Origin: Paenibacillus ihumii
GTDB taxonomy: Bacteria > Bacillota > Bacilli > Paenibacillales > Paenibacillaceae
Assembly: GCF_001403875.1 (NCBI RefSeq)
Contig: NZ_LN884298.1
Location: 496,001-560,000 of the forward strand
Direction: 5' to 3'
Length of the DNA stretch: 64,000 nt
Shown here: positions 33,088 to 43,173 of the stretch, one piece after another
Position numbering within the stretch: the stretch's first letter is position 1
How the letters are laid out: each line of letters begins with the position of its first letter
Translations under genes and position numbers: made by a program
Notes under the pieces: generated by a model
Told to the model about the DNA's origin: nothing
Database searches by the model: none
Seen by the model: only the letters and a program-made list of their open reading frames with translations

Positions 33088-35352
33088 ATGTCTTGGATCA
33101 TTCAGTCCAATCAGTCTGATCAGGCAAGCCTGCTTCAGGAGGAGAGCCTTTACTTTACAGGAAACGGTTATTTGGGCGTGCGCGGAAATCTTGAGGAAAA
33201 CGACAGCTCCGCCAATACGTCTGGCACAATCCGCGGAACGTATTTGAACGCGTTCCACGATATTACAGACATCGCTTACGGGGAGAAATTAAACGGCTTT
33301 CCCGAAACCCAGCAGAAGCTCGTGAATATCATGGACGCGCAGACCGTGCTGATCTATTTCGGCGAAGAGGACAGCAGGGAAAGATTTGCACTAGACGAAG
33401 GGGAAATTGTCGAGTACCGCCGTACTCTTCATATGGATAAAGGATTTGCAGAACGATATGTGCATTGGCGGTCGCCGCTAGGCAAGGAAATCAAGCTGCG
33501 CTTCAAGCGCATTGTCTCCTTCCGCGACAAGGAATTGTTTGTTCAGGAGATTTCACTAGAGCCTGTCAATTATTTCGGTCCTGCAGCCGTCGTATCGGTG
33601 CTGCGGGGCGACGTATCGAACTTTGCTGATCCAAACGACCCGAGGGTCGGCTCCGATCATGTCAAGCTGCTGCGGGTCACGGCAGCACAGGCGGAAGGCA
33701 GCACAGCCGGCATTGAGGCGGAGACGCTGCATTCCAAGCTTCGCGCCGCTTGCGTCTCTACATGCCGGGTCAATCAGGACAGCCGCCAGCATATCACCCG
33801 GACAGACGAGCGCATCGAAACGATGCTTGCCTTCGAATTGAGAGAGACGGCTGTCTTGACGAAGGTCAATATCTTCACAGACACGCTCCGGCATGGAGAG
33901 GCTCCTCTGCAGGCGGCCTATGAGCTGAGCAGCCAGCTGTCCAGCCTGTCCTTTCAGGAGGTCGCGGAGAGCCAGCGCAGCTACCTGGACGAATTCTGGC
34001 GCCAGGCGGACGTTCGCATCGGAGGAGATCCGGCGCTGCAGGAAGGCATCCGCTTCAATCTGTTCCATCTGCTTCAGTCGGCAGGCCGCGACCGCCATTC
34101 GAATATAGCGGCGAAGGGCTTGTCGGGCGAAGGGTACGAAGGCCATTATTTTTGGGATACTGAAATTTATATGCTGCCTGTCTTCCTGATGACGAACCCG
34201 GAGCGTGCCAAGTCACTGCTTCTTTACCGGTACTCGATATTGGACGGGGCACGGGCACGGGCAAGGGAAATGGGACACCGCCAAGGCGCATTATTCCCGT
34301 GGCGGACTATATCAGGCGGAGAATGCTCCTCCTACTTTCCGGCTGGCACCGCCCAGTACCATATCAGTGCGGACATCGCCTACAGCTTCGTGCAATATTA
34401 TCTGGTCACGGGAGACTTCGAATTTATCGAACGCTATGGCGCGGAGCTTCTGATGGAGACAGCCCGGCTGTGGATCGATACCGGCCACTACCACGACGGC
34501 AAATTCAAGATCGACGCGGTAACCGGGCCGGACGAATATACGGCGATCGTTAACAACAACTATTACACGAATGTGATGGCCAAATATAATTTGAAATGGG
34601 CCGCCCGAGTCGTTGAGGAAATGAAGGAACGCGCCCCCGAAGCGCTAGCTGAAGTGGCTTCGAGGATCGGGCTGAGGGAAGAAGAGGCTAACGAGTGGCT
34701 GCAGGCCGCGGAGCAGATGTATCTGCCTTATGATTCAGCACTCCATATCAATCCTCAGGACGACTCCTTCTTGCAAAAACAGATTTGGGACTTCGAAGGG
34801 ACACCGGCGGATCACTACCCGCTCCTGCTGCATTACCATCCGCTGACCTTGTACCGTTACCAGGTTTGCAAGCAGGCCGACACGGTGCTCGCGCATTTCC
34901 TGCTGGAGGATGAACAGGATGAATCGGTTATCCGGGCCTCCTATCATTATTATGAGAAAATAACGACGCACGATTCCTCGCTGTCCTCCTGTGTCTTCAG
35001 CATTATGGCCGCAAAGATCGGAGAGCTTGACAAGGCCTATGATTATTTCATCGAGACGGCGCGGCTGGATCTGGATAATACGCACGGGAATACGAAGGAC
35101 GGTCTCCATATGGCCAATATGGGCGGAACCTGGATGGCGATTGTATTCGGCTTCGCTGGTCTGCGCATTAAGGACAGCGGCTTGTCGCTAGAGCCGGTTC
35201 TCCCCAAGCCATGGGATTCCTATTCATTCACGATCATGTACCTGGGAAGACGCCTGTCGATCACCGTGGATCAGAGCGGTTCGAAGGTGACCTTGCTGTC
35301 GGGAGAAGAATTGACGATCCGTCTTTTCGGACGGGAGGTCCGCCTGGCTTAA
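33088..35352 (+). CDS. GH65 family glycoside phosphorylase
   Basis: A 754-aa GH65 enzyme: N-terminal beta-sandwich (LYFTGNGYLGVRGNLEE), (alpha/alpha)6 barrel and short C-terminal sheet. GYEGHYFWDTEIYMLPVF and the general-acid motif VTGPDEYTAIVNNNYYTN (E483) are conserved, as is the phosphate-binding stretch NTKDGLHMANMGGTW. These enzymes phosphorolyse an alpha-glucosidic disaccharide or glycoside to beta-glucose 1-phosphate, which the next gene's beta-phosphoglucomutase converts to glucose 6-phosphate. Substrates within GH65 include maltose, trehalose, kojibiose, nigerose and glucosylglycerol, and these cannot be told apart by eye. It is intracellular, consistent with import of the intact substrate. 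Confidence 0.9.
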   Translation: MSWIIQSNQSDQASLLQEESLYFTGNGYLGVRGNLEENDSSANTSGTIRGTYLNAFHDITDIAYGEKLNGFPETQQKLVNIMDAQTVLIYFGEEDSRERFALDEGEIVEYRRTLHMDKGFAERYVHWRSPLGKEIKLRFKRIVSFRDKELFVQEISLEPVNYFGPAAVVSVLRGDVSNFADPNDPRVGSDHVKLLRVTAAQAEGSTAGIEAETLHSKLRAACVSTCRVNQDSRQHITRTDERIETMLAFELRETAVLTKVNIFTDTLRHGEAPLQAAYELSSQLSSLSFQEVAESQRSYLDEFWRQADVRIGGDPALQEGIRFNLFHLLQSAGRDRHSNIAAKGLSGEGYEGHYFWDTEIYMLPVFLMTNPERAKSLLLYRYSILDGARARAREMGHRQGALFPWRTISGGECSSYFPAGTAQYHISADIAYSFVQYYLVTGDFEFIERYGAELLMETARLWIDTGHYHDGKFKIDAVTGPDEYTAIVNNNYYTNVMAKYNLKWAARVVEEMKERAPEALAEVASRIGLREEEANEWLQAAEQMYLPYDSALHINPQDDSFLQKQIWDFEGTPADHYPLLLHYHPLTLYRYQVCKQADTVLAHFLLEDEQDESVIRASYHYYEKITTHDSSLSSCVFSIMAAKIGELDKAYDYFIETARLDLDNTHGNTKDGLHMANMGGTWMAIVFGFAGLRIKDSGLSLEPVLPKPWDSYSFTIMYLGRRLSITVDQSGSKVTLLSGEELTIRLFGREVRLA

Positions 35353-35403
35353 TCAGCCAATAGCCCGTTAGCTGGCGGGGGGGATAAAGGGAGGAAGCGA
35401 TTT

Positions 35404-36087
35404 ATGGCCGATAAGGCAATCGAAGCCGTGGTGTTCGATTTGGACGGCGTTATTACGGATACGGCTCATTTTCACTTTGTTGCGTGGAAGCAGCTTGCCG
35501 GACAGCTGGGCATTGTCATTGACGAGGCTTTTAACGAACAGCTGAAGGGCGTTAGCCGAATGGATTCTTTAGAGTTAATATTGCGCGAAGGCGGGCAGCA
35601 GCACGATTATACCGAGGCGGAAAAGGAACGGATGGCGGATGAGAAGAACACGCATTATTGTCAATTGCTGACGCAATTAACGCCGGATGATATCCTGCCC
35701 GGTATTTCAGAGTTGATCGCTGCAATCAAGGAGGAAGGCATCCCGATCGGGCTTGCCTCCGTATCCAAAAATGCGGCAACCGTGCTGCAATCCTTGCGCT
35801 TGGAAGGGACGTTCGATTACATCGCGGACGCCGCGCGAATCCAGCGATCCAAGCCGGATCCTGAAATCTTCCTGACCGCATGCGCGGGATTAGGAGCCGA
35901 CCCGCGCCGCTCGATCGGCATCGAGGATGCGGCCGCAGGCATTCTGGCGATTAAGGCAAGCGGCATGTTCGCCGTGGGAGTCGGCCCCTCTCTATCTGGC
36001 GCCGACTATTTGGTGGAATCCACCGATCAGCTGCACTGGAACGAGATTCAAGCGTCGTTTTCGAAGCACGGCTGCCATCAACATTAG
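35404..36087 (+). CDS. pgmB: Beta-phosphoglucomutase
   Basis: A 227-aa HAD-family mutase converting beta-glucose 1-phosphate to glucose 6-phosphate. The nucleophile motif VVFDLDGVITDTAHFHFVAWK (D12, D14) is followed by the cap domain with KGVSRMDSLELIL, then the conserved ASVSKNA, SKPDPEIF and IGIEDAAAGILAIKASGM segments. It directly follows GH65, the usual partner. GGGAGGAAG precedes ATG. A bidirectional terminator follows, shared with the convergent HPr kinase gene. Confidence 0.94.
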   Translation: MADKAIEAVVFDLDGVITDTAHFHFVAWKQLAGQLGIVIDEAFNEQLKGVSRMDSLELILREGGQQHDYTEAEKERMADEKNTHYCQLLTQLTPDDILPGISELIAAIKEEGIPIGLASVSKNAATVLQSLRLEGTFDYIADAARIQRSKPDPEIFLTACAGLGADPRRSIGIEDAAAGILAIKASGMFAVGVGPSLSGADYLVESTDQLHWNEIQASFSKHGCHQH

Positions 36088-36118
36088 CCGAACATTAAGT
36101 CAAATCATAAGATATAAA

Positions 36119-36162
36119 AACAACCGCTGTCGGCTCAAAGCCTGACAGCGGTTGTTGCTTTA
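36119..36162. terminator. Bidirectional terminator between pgmB and HPr kinase genes
   Basis: CAACCGCTGTC (36121-36131) pairs exactly with GACAGCGGTTG (36144-36154). T-rich sequence follows on the plus strand, and a run of five Ts follows on the minus strand. Confidence 0.85.
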
Positions 36163-36231
36163 TACATTTTAGTCGATAAGCCCCGTCGATTTCAGCAATC
36201 GTTGGATCAACGCTGCACACTGCGTTTACGA

Positions 36232-37146
36232 CTACTGCATTTCATTCTCGATCCGCTTCATGAACTCTTCAGCGGCGCTGTAGCCCAACTGCTTGAGGTA
36301 CCAGTTGTTTGCCGCTGCCTCAATCAGACCCGCCACATCGCGTCCCGGCTGAAGCTGGACTTCGATATGCGGGATTTTGACACCGAGATATTCTGTGAAT
36401 TGCGGCTCTACCTCCAGCTCATTATTCAAGGAATTTTCCTGCCATGGGGCTAATTCGATGTCGAGTACAATTCGCGTCTCGTCTTGAAAGGCTCTGCGCC
36501 CATATTGCCGTACAACATTGATCAAGCCGACACTGCGCAGCGCGAGGAATTCCCGAGTAGTTTCATTATGTGTCCCGAGAAGAGTTGCCGGGCCAAGCTT
36601 CTTGAGCACCACAATATCGTCCGCCACGAATCGGTGGCCTCTGCGGATAAGCGTGTGGGCTGTTTCGCTCTTGCCGATCCCGGATTTACCCCGAAGCAGG
36701 ATGCCTATGCCCGAGACATTTACGCACACCCCATGGATGGATATTTCTGGCGCAAGTGCCTTGACCAGATAGCTGTCCAGCTTGGCAATGAACTCCGTTG
36801 TCGTCTCCGTCGTCCGCAGCAGCGGAATCCCCTCCTGATCGCAGAACAGGATTAAATACGGGATCTCCTGCTGCCCTGACGTCACAATAAAGCATGGCGG
36901 ATGATACTTGACGATATTACCGATATGCAGCTTGCGTTCCTCTACGGTTAGTGTCAATAAATAAGTAATTTCCTTGCGGCCGAGCACCTGCACCCGTTCC
37001 ATTGGAAAAAAATCAAAATACCCGACAAACTCCAGCCCGGGCCTATGCGTCCTTGGACGTGTAACTACACGATCCATGCCGTTGGCTCCCGCAAGCACTT
37101 CCAACTGGAATGTTTCCTTAAGCTTCTGAACAGTGATTGTCTTCAT
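36232..37146 (-). CDS. HPr kinase/phosphorylase paralog
   Basis: A 304-aa HprK-type enzyme. In low-GC Gram-positives HprK phosphorylates HPr on Ser46 and drives CcpA-dependent catabolite repression. The P-loop RGKSGIGKSETA (152-163) and HRFVADD are conserved. The family signature, normally LEIRGLGIINV, reads LALRSVGLINVV, with Ser205 where Gly is near-invariant, and the basic C-terminal end is unusual. It is monocistronic, not beside lgt as the housekeeping hprK usually is, so it is likely a second, divergent copy. Its position facing a sugar-phosphorylase operon with a cre site is suggestive. AGGAGG precedes ATG. Confidence 0.85.
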   Translation of the reverse strand: MKTITVQKLKETFQLEVLAGANGMDRVVTRPRTHRPGLEFVGYFDFFPMERVQVLGRKEITYLLTLTVEERKLHIGNIVKYHPPCFIVTSGQQEIPYLILFCDQEGIPLLRTTETTTEFIAKLDSYLVKALAPEISIHGVCVNVSGIGILLRGKSGIGKSETAHTLIRRGHRFVADDIVVLKKLGPATLLGTHNETTREFLALRSVGLINVVRQYGRRAFQDETRIVLDIELAPWQENSLNNELEVEPQFTEYLGVKIPHIEVQLQPGRDVAGLIEAAANNWYLKQLGYSAAEEFMKRIENEMQ

Positions 37147-37296
37147 GTTGTTCTCCTCCTGCGGCTAGGGCGTCCCGTTAAATACGCCTGATATTCAATA
37201 ACGCGATTCCGGATATATTCAACAGCCAGCAGGCTGGTTCCTGCAAATTTTTGTCTCCAGAAGGCCGGCCTCTGAATTAGTTCTAACAGAAGTATA

Positions 37297-37331
37297 CATA
37301 AAATGAAAAGGAACCGGATTTCTCCGGTCCC
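37297..37331 (-). terminator. Terminator of giant LPNTA adhesin A
   Basis: A 9-bp stem (37310-37318 with 37323-37331, loop 4) is followed on the minus strand by TTTTCATTTT. Confidence 0.8.
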
Positions 37332-37385
37332 TTACTACATATCTTAGTAACTTGTGCCGCCCTAATAAATCGGGGCTTCTCTTCT

Positions 37386-40300
37386 TTATGCCCTTTTTCT
37401 TCTGATCAGGAACAGGCCTGCTAGCAGAAGGATACATCCAGCCAGTAAATAACTATACATATTTGTAGCTGTATTTGGCAATTTGCTGCCTGTTCCTTCG
37501 CGATCCCCAGACTCTAGGTTCACAGAGTCACTCGAGGAACCAGATTGGCCTGTCTGCCCAGATCCATCGGATTCACTGGTTACGTCAGACTCACCGGCTG
37601 CGTCAGCGCCGCTAGAAGAACCGTTTTCTCCAGATGGATTGGAATCTGCAGCCGTATCCGAATTCTCCCCTTCCGGGTTGTTCGGATTTCCGGAAGAGGA
37701 CCCATCATTCGTATCCCCTGGAGTACCTGGAATACCCGGGTTATTTCCGCTTCCATTTCCAACGATGATGTCTTCATACGGCCGGTCCGAATTGGTCAGG
37801 TTATCTCCGGCTACTACTCCCGTGTTGCGAATCGTCTGACCGGCTTGGCCGGATACTAATTCAGCCTGGAAAACGATCGAATGCCAGCTCAAGTCCGCAA
37901 TGTCGCCAAACCGTCCGCTGACTTTACCGTCCACATAGGAGCCTTTATCGCTATCCACGGCATCCGTTACCGACTGGCCGTCCACCTTCAAGCTGCCTGC
38001 CACATATTTCAGCTCCGCAGGCAGAATGTCCGAGATAACGAGGTTCGATACATGGCTTCCGGCAACGGTGTTGCGAACGGAAATCGTGTACTCGATCGTA
38101 TCGCCGACTTCAATGACTCCACCATGGATATCCCTCAATGTTTTACGCGACTCGATGACAGGGGCAGGCGTAGTCACATCGGGCGGTGTTACATCTGGTT
38201 GTGTTACATCTGGCGGTGTTACTGGAGGATCAACAGGCGGATCGATCGGCGGATTGACAGGCGGAGTACCGCCCTCCTCAACCGTAATTTCTTTTGTTGG
38301 CCGGCCTGGCTCGTCAATATTGTCCCCGGTAATCTCTCCGGTATTTCGGATCGTCTGGCCTGCATTTCCTACGATCTTCGCCCGGAACTCAAGCGTATGC
38401 CACTTCGTATCCCAGATCTCCCCAAAGTGGCCGGCTACCTGATCTGAGGCATAATGACCGTTGTCATTATCATAGTCATCGGTGACCGGATTGCCATCCA
38501 CCTTCAAGCTGCCCGGAATAAATTCCAGCCCTGCCGGCAGCGTATCTGATATCACCAGGTTGTCTATATAAGTATCGCTGACTACTGTTCTTGCCCGAAT
38601 CGTATAAATGACAGTATCGCCAACTTCAAAGTTGTCCTTGCCCGCTTCGAGGTTAACTGCAGACTTCTCTGAAGCGATGATCGGCTTGCGCGGATAGACC
38701 TTTATCTCTTCTTCCGGCATACTTGGCACTTGGATACCATCCCCGCTGACTACTGCAATATTACGTATATTCTTGCCAGCTTGTCCCGATTGGATAACCG
38801 CATTAAACTCAAGCGTCCGCCACTCCATGTCCTGAACATCGCCGAATCCGCCGTAAACGGCACCGGTCACAAAATGGCCGCTATCATCGCCCTCTGCATC
38901 AGTGACGGGGCTTCCGTTCACTTTTAAACTGCCCGGCACGTACTTCAAGCCTTCCGGCAAGGTATCCGTAATTTTCAGGTCCGATATTAAGGAGCCGTTT
39001 ACCAAGTTTCTAGTCTGAATCTTGTAGGCCACCGTATCGCCGACTTCAAACGTGTTCTTTCCAGGCTCGAGGTTCACTGCGAACTTCTCCGATTCCAGAA
39101 TCGGGTAGACCTTCACTTCCTCCTCGGCCCTGCTAGGCGTATCGACGTTCTCACCGCCAATGATGGCGATATTTCGAATATTCTTGCCGGCTTGTCCCTC
39201 TTCAATGACCACGGCGAATTCAAGCTTATGCCAGTTCGTATCCGTGATATCCCCGAATAAGGCGACTACCCGGCCATCGGCATACAGACCGCCGTCATTG
39301 TCATTTCCGGCATCGGTGACAGAATTGCCGTCAACCTTCATGCTGCCCGGTACATATTGCAGCCCTGCCGGTATATCGTCCGATATGACGAAGCTGCGAA
39401 CCAAGCTGTCCTCAACCGTGTTTCGTGCCTGAATTGTGTACAGAAGCGTATCTCCCGGTTCAGGATGGTCAGGGTCCGTGTTTCCAGCCGCCTTCAACAG
39501 AAGGGCAGCTGTTTTGCTGGATTCAAGGTCAGGAGGATTGGTACGGACCAGGGTCGTGGTTTCATTGGTTTCTATTTGTTCCTTCGTGTCCGTTAACAAG
39601 TTATCATAATGGATCTGAGCCTTGTTTCTAATTTCCGGATTCCAAGCGTTGGATAGAACCTTTACCTTAAATTGAACCGTAACGCCATCCGCTAGTTGGC
39701 TTGTATTCGCCAAATTGCCTAACTGAATGCTGACCTTGCTGCCGTCGAACTGACCTTCATCCGTATCAGCTGCATCCGTAAGATCTTTGATCGCTGATTC
39801 CTGGATTAATTTCATCGAGCCTGGAACATATTCCGTTCCTTCCGGAATGAAATCCGTGACGCTCGTATTGGCGGCGATATCTCCGCCTTCATTTTTGATT
39901 TGAATCTCATAGGTTACTTCATCACCGATGTTTACTTCCTGTGCAGATGCCGTCTTGCTGGCGACCACACATGGTTCTGTTCCAAGGAAAATATCGTCCA
40001 GATGATTGCCGTGCCCAATGGATCCATTGGCCGTCGAGACTGCCTCAAACCCAAACCTTGTCACTGTCTGGCCTGTCGGAACCGTGTAGATGCCCGAATA
40101 AGTTCCCCAAGCCGTATTGTCATCAGACATCCGCTTTATGACCGATGTATCATAAGGATCGGCTGTTGCCGGGCCAATACGAAGCTGCATCGTATCAACA
40201 CCGTACAGACCTTTATGTGAAAGCCTCCAATAAATCGTCTGTCCAGGTGTTGTCTCAACGTCTTGATATAACATGCCATCTTCTACAGCATTTAGTTCTG

Positions 40301-41171
40301 CATAACGATTACCATGCTTTGGAGCGGGTTGTTGTGTAACGGTAGGATTCGGATAACCTTGAGCATAATCCCATATTTCGATTAAGTGAATACCCGGACC
40401 GGCCGCCTCATCTGTTGTCTTCCACCCAGGCACCTCGGATTCATAGAACATAAACGGGCCATTGATTGGATCAAAAGACCCCTGTGCCGGCCCATCTTCA
40501 AAGCTGCCATTAATCAGCGCTACTCTATTTGGACAGATGTCCAACGGAGGCGGAACGGAGTCCGTCACTTCAACGGTAATCCTAGCCTCGACATTCTCGC
40601 ACTTGCCGTCACTGACGAAAACGGAGAATTCGTCCACACCGGTAAAACCCGAGTCCGGCGTATAAATCCAGGTTCCATCGGAATTGACGATGACATTTCC
40701 GTTCCCCGGAGCCGTACCTTTGCTATATGTCAAAGGGTCTCCATCCGGGTCTGTACCGAATAATTGCCCAGAGACGGGCGTATTTACCGCCGTAGCCCTT
40801 GCGTCATCTGGAGCGGTTGGGGGCTGGTTCACTTTATAATCATTTGGCGAATCGAGAGTATCAATAGGTGCGTACTCATTTACAAAATACCAGCTATGGA
40901 TATCATGATACTCGTAATATGGTTCTCCAGTTGATGCGGTAAAACCGGCATAGAACGATTTCCCGCCAAACACGCTGCCAAGATCTATGTCACTGACATC
41001 TAATATTTTGCTTGCACTCGCCCGATCTGGCGATGTGCCTAGATGAACCTGTACATTCTGGTTTAGACCGTCGTAGTCGATCCATGTATAATACAAGGTT
41101 CCATCAGATAATTTATATTTCGGACCGCTATACGTATCTAAGTCTGTATACCAGCCCGGCTTATTTGCCAC
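37386..41171 (-). pseudogene. Giant LPNTA surface protein A, main body (5' part out of frame)
   Basis: A 1261-codon open stretch with no signal peptide of its own. It begins inside a legume-lectin-like domain (ANKPGWYTDLDTYSGPKY), continues with a VCBS/cadherin-like module (TDPDGDPLTYSKGTAPGNGN), a galactose-binding-like CALINGSFE-type module, and five DUF11-type repeats of about 135 aa (each with VGDTVxYxI, LPxGLxYVPGSLKVDG, GHFGDIxDxxWHTLEF, GQAGKxIRN). A Pro/Ser-rich stalk and LPNTATNMYSYLLAG, a hydrophobic helix and RRKRA form a sortase anchor. The signal peptide and first half of the lectin domain are in the fragment at 41238-41696, in the same frame but cut off by a short out-of-frame segment. 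The gene is therefore broken unless the assembly is wrong. Confidence 0.85.
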
Positions 41172-41237
41172 CTCCCATTTACCGCAAGCCCAATATAGTT
41201 CGCTGAAGGATCACTGTAGACATCGTTTTCAAAGGTG

Positions 41238-41696
41238 TCATTTCTTAACAGCAAAGCTAGGTTGTATGCCGTAGTATCCCAAGCTGCCACCATATGCCGG
41301 CTGACTGGTCGTGCCCGTCTGGATCGTAAAGGTCAAACCGTCGCTTGGGCCTTGAGGACTGTGATTACTCATTCTAAATGAAAAGGCTGTACTGAATGAA
41401 TAATCGTATCTGGGACATAGTGCAGTATTATTAAATACGGCTCCACTTTTTAGGGCGGAATTCGGCGTCAATCGGATAAAATTCGTACCATCGGCAACCT
41501 CGGCGTCACCAGATACGGTAAATAATTGATTGAACGCATCTCTGGAAAATTCATCAAATTTAAAATTCAGCCATTTGCTATTTGCTGTATTCGCTTCTGC
41601 ATCAAGCTGGTATAAAGGCACAATCTGACTAAACAAAATGATGAAGGCAGCCATCAAATACTTAAAACGTTGACTGATTTTCGATTTTCTGTTCAT
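41238..41696 (-). pseudogene. Giant LPNTA surface protein A, signal peptide and lectin half
   Basis: 152 codons. FKYLMAAFIILFSQIVPLYQL is a signal peptide with probable cleavage near AEA. The rest (KWLNFKFDEFSRDAFNQLF, SAFSFRMSNHSPQGPSDGLTFTIQT, YYGIQPSFAVK) is the first half of a legume-lectin (L-type) domain. After PSFAVKK the frame ends at TGA (41238-41240). Dropping one A there gives NDTFENDVYSDPSANYIGLA, the expected continuation, until about 41190. There a second shift, best explained by loss of 7 bp between GGTAA repeats, returns to the original frame at GKWEVANKPG. Read with the next 1261 codons, this is one interrupted gene of about 1,430 codons. Confidence 0.8.
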
Positions 41697-42381
41697 TGTT
41701 TCCTCCCTATCTTCCAGTGGGAAGGCTCTAAAGCCGTTCCAAGGGGTGCGGGCAAAGGCAGTGAATCGCTGCTTGCAAGCTTAAGTTCTTCCTTGATTAC
41801 TGGACGCCGGCACCATTCGACGTTCCCCTCTCCTCTTCTCGACTCTATGAATCGCTTCGATCTTGCATGTAATGCAGGGAGACACACAATAGAAATTCCG
41901 CCTTTAAGGGGCTCGGATTTGATCAGAGCAGCATTCATTATGTAATCGTTGTCATGCTTTTTTGATCATCACCCTCTTGCTTTAATAGTTTAGTTGCGAT
42001 TCGCTTAGGTGAGAGAGGCCACTTCTTTTAAAATCATTAAATCGAGAGGAACCCCGCCCTAAACCATCACAATCACTATTTATTTTATTCTATAGAATTT
42101 CAAAATACGACATAATTCTACATTTTTCCTGCCCTCAAACAAAAAAACAATCACTTTATACTAAGATTATAAACCGTTGGACCTATAGAAGAGTTCCTCA
42201 CGCCCTTCCCGAAAGGCATTTTAATTAAAGAAATTGATTGTCCAGGGCAACCCAAATAGACTGACTTCTGCAGTCACTGGATTTTGAGGGTATAGAACAG
42301 TAAAATTGAATGATAAATACATAGAATTCAAAAGGCTTCATGAGATCGATAAATCGTTATAGACGAATCGGAGGAGCTAAC
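41697..42381. other. 685-bp divergent region between adhesin A and sortase
   Basis: Contains the promoters of both genes but no riboswitch I recognise, unlike the other surface genes here. The adhesin side could carry a leader of 250 nt or more, with small hairpins such as GGCTTTAGAGCC near 41727. Short open frames on both strands lack plausible starts. Confidence 0.35.
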
Positions 42382-43017
42382 ATGCGAAGAATATTAGGGA
42401 CACTATTAATACTAGCGGGCATGGGGATCGTAGCCTTCGCTGCGTTTCAATTCATCGAACATCGAGTGAATATGCAGGAAGCCATGGCAGAAGCGAACAC
42501 GCTTATTCGCCAATCCAGCACAGTAGATCCTTCCGCTGATGAACATGCGGATCAAGCAACCTATCAGAACCAGTTACTCGCCAGAGCCAAGTTTGACCCG
42601 CAGCTGGACGAGGTGATCGGAGTGCTCGAAGTCCCCAAGCTGGAAGCGGAGCTTCCAATCATCGAAGGCACGGAGGAAGAGATGCTTGCAAGAGGAGTGG
42701 GTCACTTCAGCGGTACAGCCTTTCCAATGGACAACGAGCAAATTCTGCTGTCGGGACATCGGGATACCGTATTTCGTAATTTTGACAAGTTGGCGGTGGG
42801 GGATCGTTTTATCGTTACACTGCCTTACGGAACGTTTGAATATGAGATTAAAAGCACAGATATCGTCGATAAAGACGATACATCGGTCATTCGTTCTATG
42901 GGGACAGAGGTGCTGGTGGTTTCGACCTGCTATCCGTTCCGTTATGTAGGAAATGCGCCAGAACGGTTTGTTTTCTACGCTTATCCGGTCGAGGGCGAAG
43001 ACAGCCGTGATTCCTGA
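42382..43017 (+). CDS. srtD: Class D sortase
   Basis: A 211-aa transpeptidase with an N-terminal membrane anchor (ILGTLLILAGMGIVAFAAF) and the sortase barrel. Catalytic residues are visible: His126 in LSGHRDTVF, Cys183 in VVSTCYPF and Arg195 in NAPERFVF. The fold and motif spacing match class D, whose Bacillus members prefer LPNTA, the exact sorting signal of the two giant proteins in this window. GGAGGAG sits 5 nt before this ATG; an earlier in-frame ATG at 42340 lacks a site. It probably anchors those proteins to peptidoglycan. The LPKTG protein next to it may need another sortase. Confidence 0.92.
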   Translation: MRRILGTLLILAGMGIVAFAAFQFIEHRVNMQEAMAEANTLIRQSSTVDPSADEHADQATYQNQLLARAKFDPQLDEVIGVLEVPKLEAELPIIEGTEEEMLARGVGHFSGTAFPMDNEQILLSGHRDTVFRNFDKLAVGDRFIVTLPYGTFEYEIKSTDIVDKDDTSVIRSMGTEVLVVSTCYPFRYVGNAPERFVFYAYPVEGEDSRDS

Positions 43018-43124
43018 TGGAGCAGAACTCCAACTCCGGCAGGATGTGCTCCGGCAAGATATGCAACCGTGATATTGATGACGATTCATGCAGCTTCATT
43101 TGATGTCGCCTTCTTTCAGATATC

Positions 43125-43160
43125 AAAACGGCCCCCCCTGTCCGAGGACAAGAGGAGCCG
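43125..43160 (-). terminator. Terminator of LPKTG adhesin
   Basis: A long imperfect GC stem (43129-43160) precedes TTTTGA on the minus strand. It lies between the convergent sortase and adhesin genes. Confidence 0.7.
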
Positions 43161-43173
43161 AAGCACCAATGCA

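Noticed and set aside
41670..41945. Open frames on both strands in the adhesin A leader
   Set aside because: No start signals or recognisable domains; composition is that of non-coding leader.
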